From Caldilinea sp. CFX5 (GTDB taxonomy: Bacteria > Chloroflexota > Anaerolineae > Caldilineales > Caldilineaceae): a stretch of DNA of 19,473 nt. The notes under the pieces were generated by a model. The model was not told where the DNA came from, ran no database searches, and saw only the letters and a program-made list of their open reading frames with translations. The first letter of the stretch is position 1, and every line of letters begins with the position of its first letter. This document shows positions 14,346 through 19,473 of the stretch, in pieces. Location of the stretch: positions 1 to 19,473 of the forward strand of contig QWII01000148.1 in NCBI GenBank assembly GCA_021405325.1. The letters are read 5' to 3'. The translations under genes and the position numbers were made by a program.

Positions 14346-14657
14346 TCACCCTCTTTGCGCCATCTGTCGAGCAATGATCCATTCGCCAACGAGCGCGCCG
14401 ATTGGCCCCGCTGTCACCACCACGACCAGCAAAAACCACCAGCCCCACAACCCATCCGCTGCGCCCACGCCAACCACGGTCAGCAACAACAAGAAGTTGC
14501 CGCCATGCAGCGGGCCAAGCAGGCTCACCCACTCTCTTGCGCCGGTAAATGAGGCAAATAACAAAGCTGCCAACAACACTGCATCACACAGGGCCACCCA
14601 ACGCACCAGGCGAAGTCGCCGCCGGCGCTGCTGGGTCATATCGACCACATCCATCAT
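14346..14657 (-). CDS. DUF3817-like small membrane protein
   Basis: A 103-residue protein with three hydrophobic segments (about 17-38, 53-70, 73-91). A basic start (QQRRRRLRL) precedes the first helix, and GPLHGGNF (48-55) is the key G-P-x-H-G motif that recalls DUF3817 proteins of unknown function. Start: the first of two adjacent ATGs at 14657, with GGAA upstream on the minus strand. Its stop is two bases from the start of the next membrane gene. A well-spaced promoter lies ahead at 14719-14747. The frame stays open upstream to 15107, but that part runs antisense through tetR and is not protein-like. Confidence 0.7.
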   Translation of the reverse strand: MMDVVDMTQQRRRRLRLVRWVALCDAVLLAALLFASFTGAREWVSLLGPLHGGNFLLLLTVVGVGAADGLWGWWFLLVVVVTAGPIGALVGEWIIARQMAQRG

Positions 14658-14718
14658 CACGCATTCCTTTTCCTTATCAACAAAACGCCGATCCCGTCTC
14701 GTAGAGACGCTTGCGTTT

Positions 14719-14747
14719 AGTATAGAGTGCTGCCCTTTGGGGATCAA
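14719..14747 (-). promoter_or_regulatory. Promoter of the membrane-protein operon
   Basis: Minus-strand TTGATC (14742-14747) and TATACT (14719-14724) are 17 bases apart. Start predicted near 14712, leader about 55 bases. A small perfect hairpin, cgtctc-gta-gagacg (14695-14709), lies right after the start and could be an operator half. The -35 box overlaps that of the divergent tetR promoter. Confidence 0.5.
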
Positions 14748-14765
14748 GCAACAGGGCGCTATAAT
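14737..14765 (+). promoter_or_regulatory. Promoter of tetR
   Basis: TTGGGG (14737-14742) and a perfect TATAAT (14760-14765) are 17 bases apart, with a start near 14772 and a leader of about 48 bases to the TTG start of tetR. The -35 region overlaps the -35 of the divergent membrane operon. Confidence 0.55.
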
Positions 14766-14784
14766 TGTCCAGGATGGCACAATT
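14763..14784. promoter_or_regulatory. Candidate TetR operator
   Basis: aattgt (14763-14768) and acaatt (14779-14784) are inverted around a 10-base centre. The site overlaps the -10 box and predicted start of tetR, a usual place for autorepression. The size (22 bp) suits a TetR dimer. Binding is inference. Confidence 0.4.
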
Positions 14785-14819
14785 GTGGGAATTTGTCTCA
14801 AGCACAGAGGGGGTGACGG

Positions 14820-15416
14820 TTGCAACGGGGAGAACGACAAAATGAGCGCACCAAAGAAGCGGTGGTAGGGGCCTTTATGCAGCTTGTCAAAGAACAGGGC
14901 TACGAAAGCATTACCATTCAGGAGATCAGCGACCGGGCGAATGTGGGGCGCAGCACCTTTTATCGCCACTTTATGAGCAAAGCTGATGTGCTCCTCGCCT
15001 TTCATGAAGGGATCTTTGCTCGGTTGGCTTCTGTCTATGGCTCGGCGGAGGAGTGGCTGGCTGAAGAACCGCCACCGCAGGTGATCTACTTTTTGCAGCG
15101 GATGCAACCCCCTGCCGCCGCGTCCATCTTTTCCCTTTATCGCTTTGGCCCAGATCTCGATTATCTGCTCGGTAACATGGATAAGCGCCTGACCAGTGCT
15201 TTTGCGCAGAGTTTAGCCCAGGCATTTGCGGACAGAAAGAGCACCATTCCGCTTTCGCTGCTGGCGGCATCGATTGCCGGGATCTATGGGGCAGTGATCC
15301 GTTCCTGGTTGGCCGATCCGGCAACCATGACCGCGGCGGAGGTTGCGCAGTATCTACAACGACTGGTGCGGGCGACGTTGTGTGAGGCGTTGGGCAAATC
15401 GTTGGGGAGGGGATGA
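14820..15416 (+). CDS. TetR/AcrR-family transcriptional regulator
   Basis: A 198-residue dimeric DNA-binding repressor. The N-terminal helix-turn-helix is complete: ITIQEISDRANVGRSTFYRHF (31-51), where G-R-S-T-F-Y-R-H-F is the recognition helix. The C-terminal ligand domain (about 60-198) is helical and of variable type, so the effector is unknown. The start is TTG at 14820, supported by the AGAGGGGGT Shine-Dalgarno just upstream; no ATG is placed before the HTH. It is divergent from the two-gene membrane operon, with promoters that overlap, so it probably controls that operon and itself. It converges on uvrA across a tandem palindrome. Confidence 0.9.
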   Translation: MQRGERQNERTKEAVVGAFMQLVKEQGYESITIQEISDRANVGRSTFYRHFMSKADVLLAFHEGIFARLASVYGSAEEWLAEEPPPQVIYFLQRMQPPAAASIFSLYRFGPDLDYLLGNMDKRLTSAFAQSLAQAFADRKSTIPLSLLAASIAGIYGAVIRSWLADPATMTAAEVAQYLQRLVRATLCEALGKSLGRG

Positions 15417-15436
15417 TGTGGTTCACCCGAACGGAG

Positions 15437-15490
15437 AGCCGAGGGTTCAAACCCTCGGCTACCGTCAGCCGAGGGTTCAAACCCTCGGCT
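15437..15490. repeat. Two tandem 24-bp palindromes
   Basis: A palindrome with 11-bp arms and two central bases (agccgagggtt-ca-aaccctcggct) occurs at 15437-15460 and again at 15467-15490, separated by accgtc; accgtc follows the second copy too, so the repeat unit is 30 bp. It lies between the converging tetR (ends 15416) and uvrA (ends 15505). Either strand would fold it, so it may end both transcripts. A small hairpin (gtcgc-tac-gcgac, 15501-15513) follows and overlaps the uvrA stop. Confidence 0.9.
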
Positions 15491-15504
15491 ACCGTCAGTC
15501 GTCG

Positions 15505-18381
15505 CTACGCGACTGGTCGTACATCAAGGGTATTGCGTAGGTACTGACCGGTGTACGATTGTTCGCAGGCGGCAATGGCTTCGGGTGGGCCTTGGGCGAC
15601 GATGTAGCCGCCTTGTTTGCCCCCTTCCGGCCCTAGGTCGATGACCCAGTCGGCGCTTTTGATCACGTCGAGGTGGTGTTCGATGACAATCACACTGTTG
15701 CCCGCATCGACCAACTGGTTGAGGGCGTCGAGCAGGCGCTGGATGTCGGCCAGGTGCAGACCGGTAGTCGGTTCATCGAGGATATAGAGGGTGCGCCCGC
15801 CGCGTTTGATCTTGCCCAGTTCGTGGGCCAGCTTGATGCGCTGCGCCTCGCCGCCGGAGATAGTAGTGGAGGACTGCCCCAACTTGAGGTAGCCCAGCCC
15901 CAACTGCGTCATTACGCCCAGTTTGTGAGCAATTAAGGGGGCGTCCTTGAAGAAACAGGTCGCCTCTTCAATCGACATTTCCAGCACCTGGGCGATGTTT
16001 TTGCCGTTGTAGGTAATCTCCAAGGTCTCTTCGTTATAGCGCGCCCCTTTACAGGCGTGACACTGCACCTCGACATCGGCCATGAACTGGAGCGAGGTGA
16101 CAATCACCCCTTGGCCGTGACACTCTTCACAGCGCCCACCCTTAGTGTTAAAGCTAAAGCGACCCGGGGTGTAGCCGCGGCGTTGACTCTCTGCCGTCGC
16201 CACAAAGAGGGCGCGGATGGCGTCAAAGACACCGACATAGGTCGCCGGGTTGGAAGTGGGCGTGCGCCCGATGGGGGTCTGGTCAATGTCGATCACGGCG
16301 TGGATGTAGTCAATGCCCTCAATCTGTTCATGGGCGCCGGGCAAAATGCGGCTTTCGTGCAGCGTGACCTGAAGCTGTTTGAAGAGAATCTCATTGATCA
16401 AGGTGCTCTTGCCTGACCCGGAGACGCCGGTGATGCAGACAAAGAGGCCCAGCGGAAGGGTGACATCAATCCCCTTCAGATTGTTCTCAGTGGCGCGGCG
16501 GATGAGCAGGGCTTTCCCGTTCGGTGCGCGGTGGTGGGGCGGCAAGGGAATCTGGCGGCGCCCGCTGAGGTAATGACCAGTTAACGAGGCTTCGTTTTGC
16601 AACAGGTGGTCAATACAGCCCTGCGCCACCACCTGACCGCCATGTTGTCCCGGCCCCGGCCCGATCTCGATGATGTGGTCAGCGGCGCGCATGGTCTCTT
16701 CGTCATGTTCGACGACGATGACGGTGTTGCCCTGGTCACAGAGACGGCGCAGCGTGTTGATCATCTTGCGGTTGTCACGCGGGTGGAGGCCGATGCTTGG
16801 TTCATCCAGCACATACAACATGCCCATCAACTCCGAGCCAATCTGCACCGACAAGCGCACCCGTTGCGACTCGCCGCCGGAGAGGGTGGTCGCGCGCCGG
16901 TTGAGGCTGAGGTACTCAATGCCAATGTCGAGGAGTAGGTCAATGCGTTTGAGAATCTCACGGACAATCTCGGTCCCGGCTTGTGGGTTGCGGGTGAAGG
17001 GGGGCAACGCAGCGAAGAAGTCGCGCAGTTCGCTCAGGGTCAGATCACCCAACTCCATAATATTTTTGCCGCCAATCGTGATGAGTAAACGCTGGTGCTT
17101 TAGCTGGCGGCCACGACAATCAGGGCAGGTGCGTTCGACCATCACCCGCTTCATATATTCCTCAACCCAAGCGTTGGCGGTCTTCTCCCGCCGGTAGCGT
17201 CGGTAGCGCCGCTCGATCTCGCCGACAATGCCTTCATAGGGGAAGCTCTTGCCGATGTGGTGGCCTTGCCCTTTTGCGCCGCCGGGGGTTTGCAGAATTG
17301 TGATCTTCGTCGTCCCGGTGCCATGCATGATGACATGGCGCGCCTCGTCGGTAAGATCCTTCCACGGCGTGTCGAGGCTAAAGCCATACTGTTGCGAGAG
17401 GCTGTACATGATCCGCCCCGCCCACAAATCCTTGTCGTAGTGGAATGCTTTCGGTTCCAGCGCACCGCTGCGCAGGCTTTTGTTCTTGTCGATCACCAGC
17501 AGGTCGGGCTGGACATACCAGTACATACCCAAGCCGGTGCAGGTAGGGCAAGCGCCGACCGGCTCGTTAAAGGAGAAGTAGACCGGCTCCAGTTCGCCGC
17601 CGGTGATCTGATGTTCTGGACAAGTGAAACCGGCAAAGAACTGCTCCATTCCGGTTTTCATCGGGCTAAGGATGCGAAAGCGCAAAAAACCTTCACCCAC
17701 CCGCAGCCCATTTTCAATCGCCACCACCAGCGGCTTGAAGAGGTCGGGCTTGACCACAAACTTGTCGATGACCGCTTCCATGTCATAGGTGAGCGTCTCG
17801 TCCATCTCGAACTCTTCGCTCAGGTCAACCAGTTCATCGTTGATACGCAGACGACGGTAGCCCTTGGTACGGATCTCGCCAAAGAGATAGGGATAATCTT
17901 CGCCATAGATTTTGAAGACGGGTGCGTCGATCTCAATCAGCGTGCCGACCGGGAGCGAAAGAATATGTTCAGCAATCTGCACCGGTGTACGTGTCGGCAC
18001 TTCAGCGCGACAGTAGGGACAGTGGGCCGTGCCGGCGGTGGTAAAGAGGACGCGGAAGTAGTCATAGATGTCGGTCATGGTACCGACGGTGGAGCGGGGG
18101 TTGCGGCTGACCGACTTTTGTTCAATCGAAATCACCGGCGAGAGGCCATAGATCGCGTCGACCTTGGGCTTCTGCAACTGGGCCACAAATTTGCGCGAAA
18201 AAGCCGAGAGCGACTCCAAAAAGCGGCGTTGCCCCTCGGCATAGATCGTCTCAAAGGCGAGCGAAGATTTGCCCGATCCGCTCAGCCCGGTCATGACGAC
18301 CAGCTTGTCACGGGGGATCTCGACATCAATGTTCTTCAGGTTGTTCTCCCGTGCGCCCTTGACCGAAATCGTCTGTCTCAC
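15505..18381 (-). CDS. uvrA: Excinuclease ABC subunit A (UvrA), somewhat divergent
   Basis: DNA-damage sensor ATPase of nucleotide excision repair that loads UvrB. GTG 18381 is the preferred start: AAGGAG (18388-18393 on the minus strand) is six bases away. An ATG at 18399 lies upstream of that ribosome site and has none of its own. Product: 958 residues. Walker A motifs are GLSGSGKSS (32-40) and GVSGSGKST (652-660). ABC signatures are [11 protein letters not shown] (about 501-511) and [11 protein letters not shown] in the second half. Walker B is [11 protein letters not shown] (about 523-533) and [11 protein letters not shown]. The second zinc module has CEEC and CHAC (about 751-777). The first has CPEH (254-257) where C-x-x-C is usual, then CPTC (278-281). 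The UvrB-binding insert (about 135-240) is atypical. Confidence 0.93.
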   Translation of the reverse strand: MRQTISVKGARENNLKNIDVEIPRDKLVVMTGLSGSGKSSLAFETIYAEGQRRFLESLSAFSRKFVAQLQKPKVDAIYGLSPVISIEQKSVSRNPRSTVGTMTDIYDYFRVLFTTAGTAHCPYCRAEVPTRTPVQIAEHILSLPVGTLIEIDAPVFKIYGEDYPYLFGEIRTKGYRRLRINDELVDLSEEFEMDETLTYDMEAVIDKFVVKPDLFKPLVVAIENGLRVGEGFLRFRILSPMKTGMEQFFAGFTCPEHQITGGELEPVYFSFNEPVGACPTCTGLGMYWYVQPDLLVIDKNKSLRSGALEPKAFHYDKDLWAGRIMYSLSQQYGFSLDTPWKDLTDEARHVIMHGTGTTKITILQTPGGAKGQGHHIGKSFPYEGIVGEIERRYRRYRREKTANAWVEEYMKRVMVERTCPDCRGRQLKHQRLLITIGGKNIMELGDLTLSELRDFFAALPPFTRNPQAGTEIVREILKRIDLLLDIGIEYLSLNRRATTLSGGESQRVRLSVQIGSELMGMLYVLDEPSIGLHPRDNRKMINTLRRLCDQGNTVIVVEHDEETMRAADHIIEIGPGPGQHGGQVVAQGCIDHLLQNEASLTGHYLSGRRQIPLPPHHRAPNGKALLIRRATENNLKGIDVTLPLGLFVCITGVSGSGKSTLINEILFKQLQVTLHESRILPGAHEQIEGIDYIHAVIDIDQTPIGRTPTSNPATYVGVFDAIRALFVATAESQRRGYTPGRFSFNTKGGRCEECHGQGVIVTSLQFMADVEVQCHACKGARYNEETLEITYNGKNIAQVLEMSIEEATCFFKDAPLIAHKLGVMTQLGLGYLKLGQSSTTISGGEAQRIKLAHELGKIKRGGRTLYILDEPTTGLHLADIQRLLDALNQLVDAGNSVIVIEHHLDVIKSADWVIDLGPEGGKQGGYIVAQGPPEAIAACEQSYTGQYLRNTLDVRPVA

Positions 18382-18387
18382 AGTTGG

Positions 18388-18425
18388 CTCCTTGTGCATT
18401 GGACCATCACTAGCGATAGAGTATA
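18388..18425 (-). promoter_or_regulatory. uvrA ribosome site and candidate -10 box
   Basis: AAGGAG (18388-18393, minus strand) sits six bases from GTG 18381 and decides the start. A TATACT -10 box is at 18420-18425; the best -35 (TTACTA, 18 bases away) is weak. Transcription from it would begin near 18413. No LexA box that I could recognise is present. Confidence 0.45.
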
Positions 18426-18450
18426 CAGGTAACAGTGGTAGAATAGTAAA

Positions 18451-18537
18451 TCAGTGGGGCAGTAAGACAGTCAGTCGGTCGGTCACTGGCATACTGTCTT
18501 ACTGATTAACTGTCCTACTGTCTCACTGTGCCACTGA
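18451..18537. repeat. CAGT/ACTG-rich inverted repeat element, copy 1
   Basis: The outer arms 18451-18471 and 18517-18537 are inverted copies (21 bp, three mismatches). In addition cagtaagacagt (18460-18471) pairs exactly with actgtcttactg (18493-18504), so two alternative folds compete. The whole element is built from short CAGT, CGGT and ACTG steps. It fills the gap between divergent uvrA and the flavodoxin gene. A related copy in opposite orientation is at 19401-19458. Confidence 0.8.
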
Positions 18538-18577
18538 TCAGAGCCAGGTTGATGGAAAAAGGTTACTGTAGAAAACA

Positions 18578-19156
18578 ATGAAAACGATTGGTCTTTTTTA
18601 TGGCAGCACGAATGGGGCGACGGCGGCGGTGGCCGAGCGGATCGCGGCGACGTTTACGGAACGGGGCGTGACGGTCGAACAGTTTGATATTGCCGATTAT
18701 TTGCTGGCAACGATGCTCGACTTTGACCCTCTGATCCTGGGCGTCTCGACCTGGAATGTCGGCCAGTTGCAAGCCGATTGGGAAGCGGTCTACCCGGAAT
18801 TGGATGAACTGGATCTGACGGGCAAGCAGGTGGCGCTCTTTGGGTTGGGCGATCAGGTGGGGTATCCCGATACGTTTTTGGATGCGCTCTTTTTTGTGGC
18901 GGATAAAGCGCGGGAGCGGGGCGCGACGGTAGTGGGGCAGTGGCCGGTGGAAAGGTATACGTTCAATCAGTCGTGGGCGGTGGAAGAGGGGCGGTTCCTA
19001 GGGCTGGCAGTGGATGAGGACAATCAGGCAGACTTGACGCAGGGACGGGTAACGGCATGGGTAGACCAATTGCTGAACGAATTTCAGTGGAATCTTCATG
19101 CTGGCAAAGCAGTAGCGGGCGATGAAGAAGCTGATGCCAATAAAGACCTCCGTTAA
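18578..19156 (+). CDS. fld: Flavodoxin, long-chain type
   Basis: A small cytoplasmic FMN electron carrier that can replace ferredoxin, often under iron limitation. The FMN phosphate loop is GSTNGATA (9-16). The 50s loop STWNVGQL (57-64) and the 90s loop GLGDQVGYPDTF (89-100) carry the ring-stacking residues W59 and Y96. The long-chain insertion follows and ends at the typical GRFLGLAVDEDNQ and LTQGRVTAWV (138-162). At 192 residues it has about 20 more C-terminal residues than most long-chain flavodoxins; they are charged and look disordered. No good Shine-Dalgarno is visible. It is divergent from uvrA, with a repeat between. Its electron-transfer partner is not in the window. Confidence 0.93.
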   Translation: MKTIGLFYGSTNGATAAVAERIAATFTERGVTVEQFDIADYLLATMLDFDPLILGVSTWNVGQLQADWEAVYPELDELDLTGKQVALFGLGDQVGYPDTFLDALFFVADKARERGATVVGQWPVERYTFNQSWAVEEGRFLGLAVDEDNQADLTQGRVTAWVDQLLNEFQWNLHAGKAVAGDEEADANKDLR

Positions 19157-19169
19157 ACTTGCAAAACGA

Positions 19170-19400
19170 TCATCCTTCATGTAGGTCAGAGCTATCCCCG
19201 TTTCTGGTCCTTGCCTTTGAGGAGTTTCTATGAGTCAACTGGATGGTCGCATCGGGGATATTGGGGTTCTCAAGCATAAAGGAAGGGCTGATGCTGAAGC
19301 CCTGTTGCCGTAGCCGTTCTACCTCTGGTCGAATTGGCCCTAATAAGCCCACCTGTTTAGCTTTTAGCAGAATACCTAGTACAGAGCGGCCTAAGTAAGC
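19170..19400 (-). pseudogene. Remnant of a DUF3368-type (PIN-like) toxin-family gene
   Basis: Read on the minus strand from 19400, the frame gives VLGILLKAKQVGLLGPI, then PEVERLRQQGFSISPSF. This pattern (G-x-L-L-x-A-K-x-x-G-L-I, then E-x-L-R-x-x-G-F-x-I-S) is the C-terminal end of DUF3368 PIN-like proteins, which sit in type II toxin-antitoxin loci. The N-terminal PIN part with its acidic residues is missing: the likeness ends where the CAGT/ACTG repeat starts (19401). Past the IS-x-S-F motif the frame continues into an unrelated tail to the stop at 19170. No start codon suits it. This stretch (19157-19473) holds nothing else but the repeat. Confidence 0.6.
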
Positions 19401-19458
19401 CAGTCGGTCAGTAGGACAGTAAGTCAGTCACTGTCTCACTGTCTCACTGTCTCACTGG
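19401..19458. repeat. CAGT/ACTG-rich element, copy 2, with octamer tandem repeat
   Basis: Starts with cagtcggtcagtaggacagt. Bases 19409-19428 match the reverse complement of 18501-18520 at 18 of 20 positions, so it is related to copy 1 in inverted orientation. It ends with three exact octamers ctgtctca (19431-19438, 19439-19446, 19447-19454) plus ctgg. It abuts the truncated DUF3368 frame. Confidence 0.8.
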
Positions 19459-19473
19459 CAACTATGGGTTTAT

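Noticed and set aside
14346..15107. 253-codon minus-strand frame running through tetR
   Set aside because: Only its last 103 codons look like a membrane protein. The rest is antisense to tetR and its promoter, and a ribosome site plus promoter support the start at 14657.
15437..15490. tRNA T-arm look-alike: gaggg-TTCAAAC-ccctc fits the T-stem-loop consensus in both copies
   Set aside because: No acceptor, D or anticodon arm surrounds either copy, and the whole 24-mer is a palindrome that explains the match. No tRNA or tmRNA can be built here.
15343..15540. 65-codon plus-strand frame across the tetR/uvrA gap
   Set aside because: It overlaps the end of tetR and the end of uvrA, and its repetitive peptide is just translation of the two tandem palindromes.
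17257..18432. 391-codon plus-strand frame antisense to uvrA
   Set aside because: Long but opposite to a clear uvrA. Its residues show no family pattern, and long antisense frames are common over GC-rich genes.
18400..18577. CRISPR-like array or SOS box in the repeat-rich uvrA upstream region
   Set aside because: Repeats are short, irregular and inverted with no spacers of uniform length, and I saw no recognisable LexA-type palindrome.

Overview
The window looks like a chromosomal segment of a moderately GC-rich, free-living bacterium. The gene style suggests Chloroflexota (Caldilineae/Anaerolineae-like): a Uma2-type nuclease, a degenerate YgiT-like protein, a DUF3368 remnant, a solitary MNT nucleotidyltransferase, half-size lycopene cyclase proteins, and many long intergenic palindromes. 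The taxonomic guess is inference from gene content, not a database match.

Layout. (1) 1-1746: one-carbon metabolism. The 3' end of formate-tetrahydrofolate ligase is followed by two different palindromic elements, then a corrinoid (B12-binding) methyl-carrier protein with a small unknown gene translationally coupled to it. (2) 1765-7000: a Uma2 nuclease with a repetitive coiled-coil tail, an FGGY sugar kinase and a Gfo/Idh/MocA dehydrogenase. Then come two orphan toxin-antitoxin-type genes (a YgiT-like protein missing half its zinc cysteines and an MNT antitoxin with no HEPN partner) and a leftward SMP-30/gluconolactonase-like protein. The kinase, dehydrogenase, lactonase-like protein and the TIM-barrel isomerase at 7536 fit sugar or sugar-acid catabolism, but the substrate cannot be read from sequence. 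(3) 7223-8969: two half-size lycopene-cyclase-domain membrane proteins flank the TIM-barrel protein, with a long hairpin before the second. (4) 8984-11511: a run of small rightward genes: a GNAT gene broken against a HIT gene, then an intact GNAT, a YbaK-type deacylase and another GNAT. (5) 11543-13794: a 14-TM-type MFS exporter converging on rsmI across a perfect 31-bp palindrome. (6) 13894-15416: a leftward two-gene membrane operon (4-TM protein plus DUF3817-like protein) divergent from a TetR regulator, with overlapping promoters and a candidate operator. (7) 15505-19473: leftward uvrA, a long-chain flavodoxin, and a DUF3368 remnant cut off at a CAGT/ACTG-rich repeat that also occurs between uvrA and the flavodoxin gene.

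The strongest structural theme is the density of intergenic inverted repeats: at least seven elements of several distinct families, some tandem. No CRISPR array, rRNA or tRNA gene, intact transposase or phage module was seen. No clearly new multi-gene defence or biosynthetic system was identified. The most interesting items are the split lycopene-cyclase pair around a TIM-barrel enzyme, the GNAT/HIT junction with coding-like sequence beyond any start codon, the TetR-controlled membrane pair, and the paired CAGT/ACTG elements.
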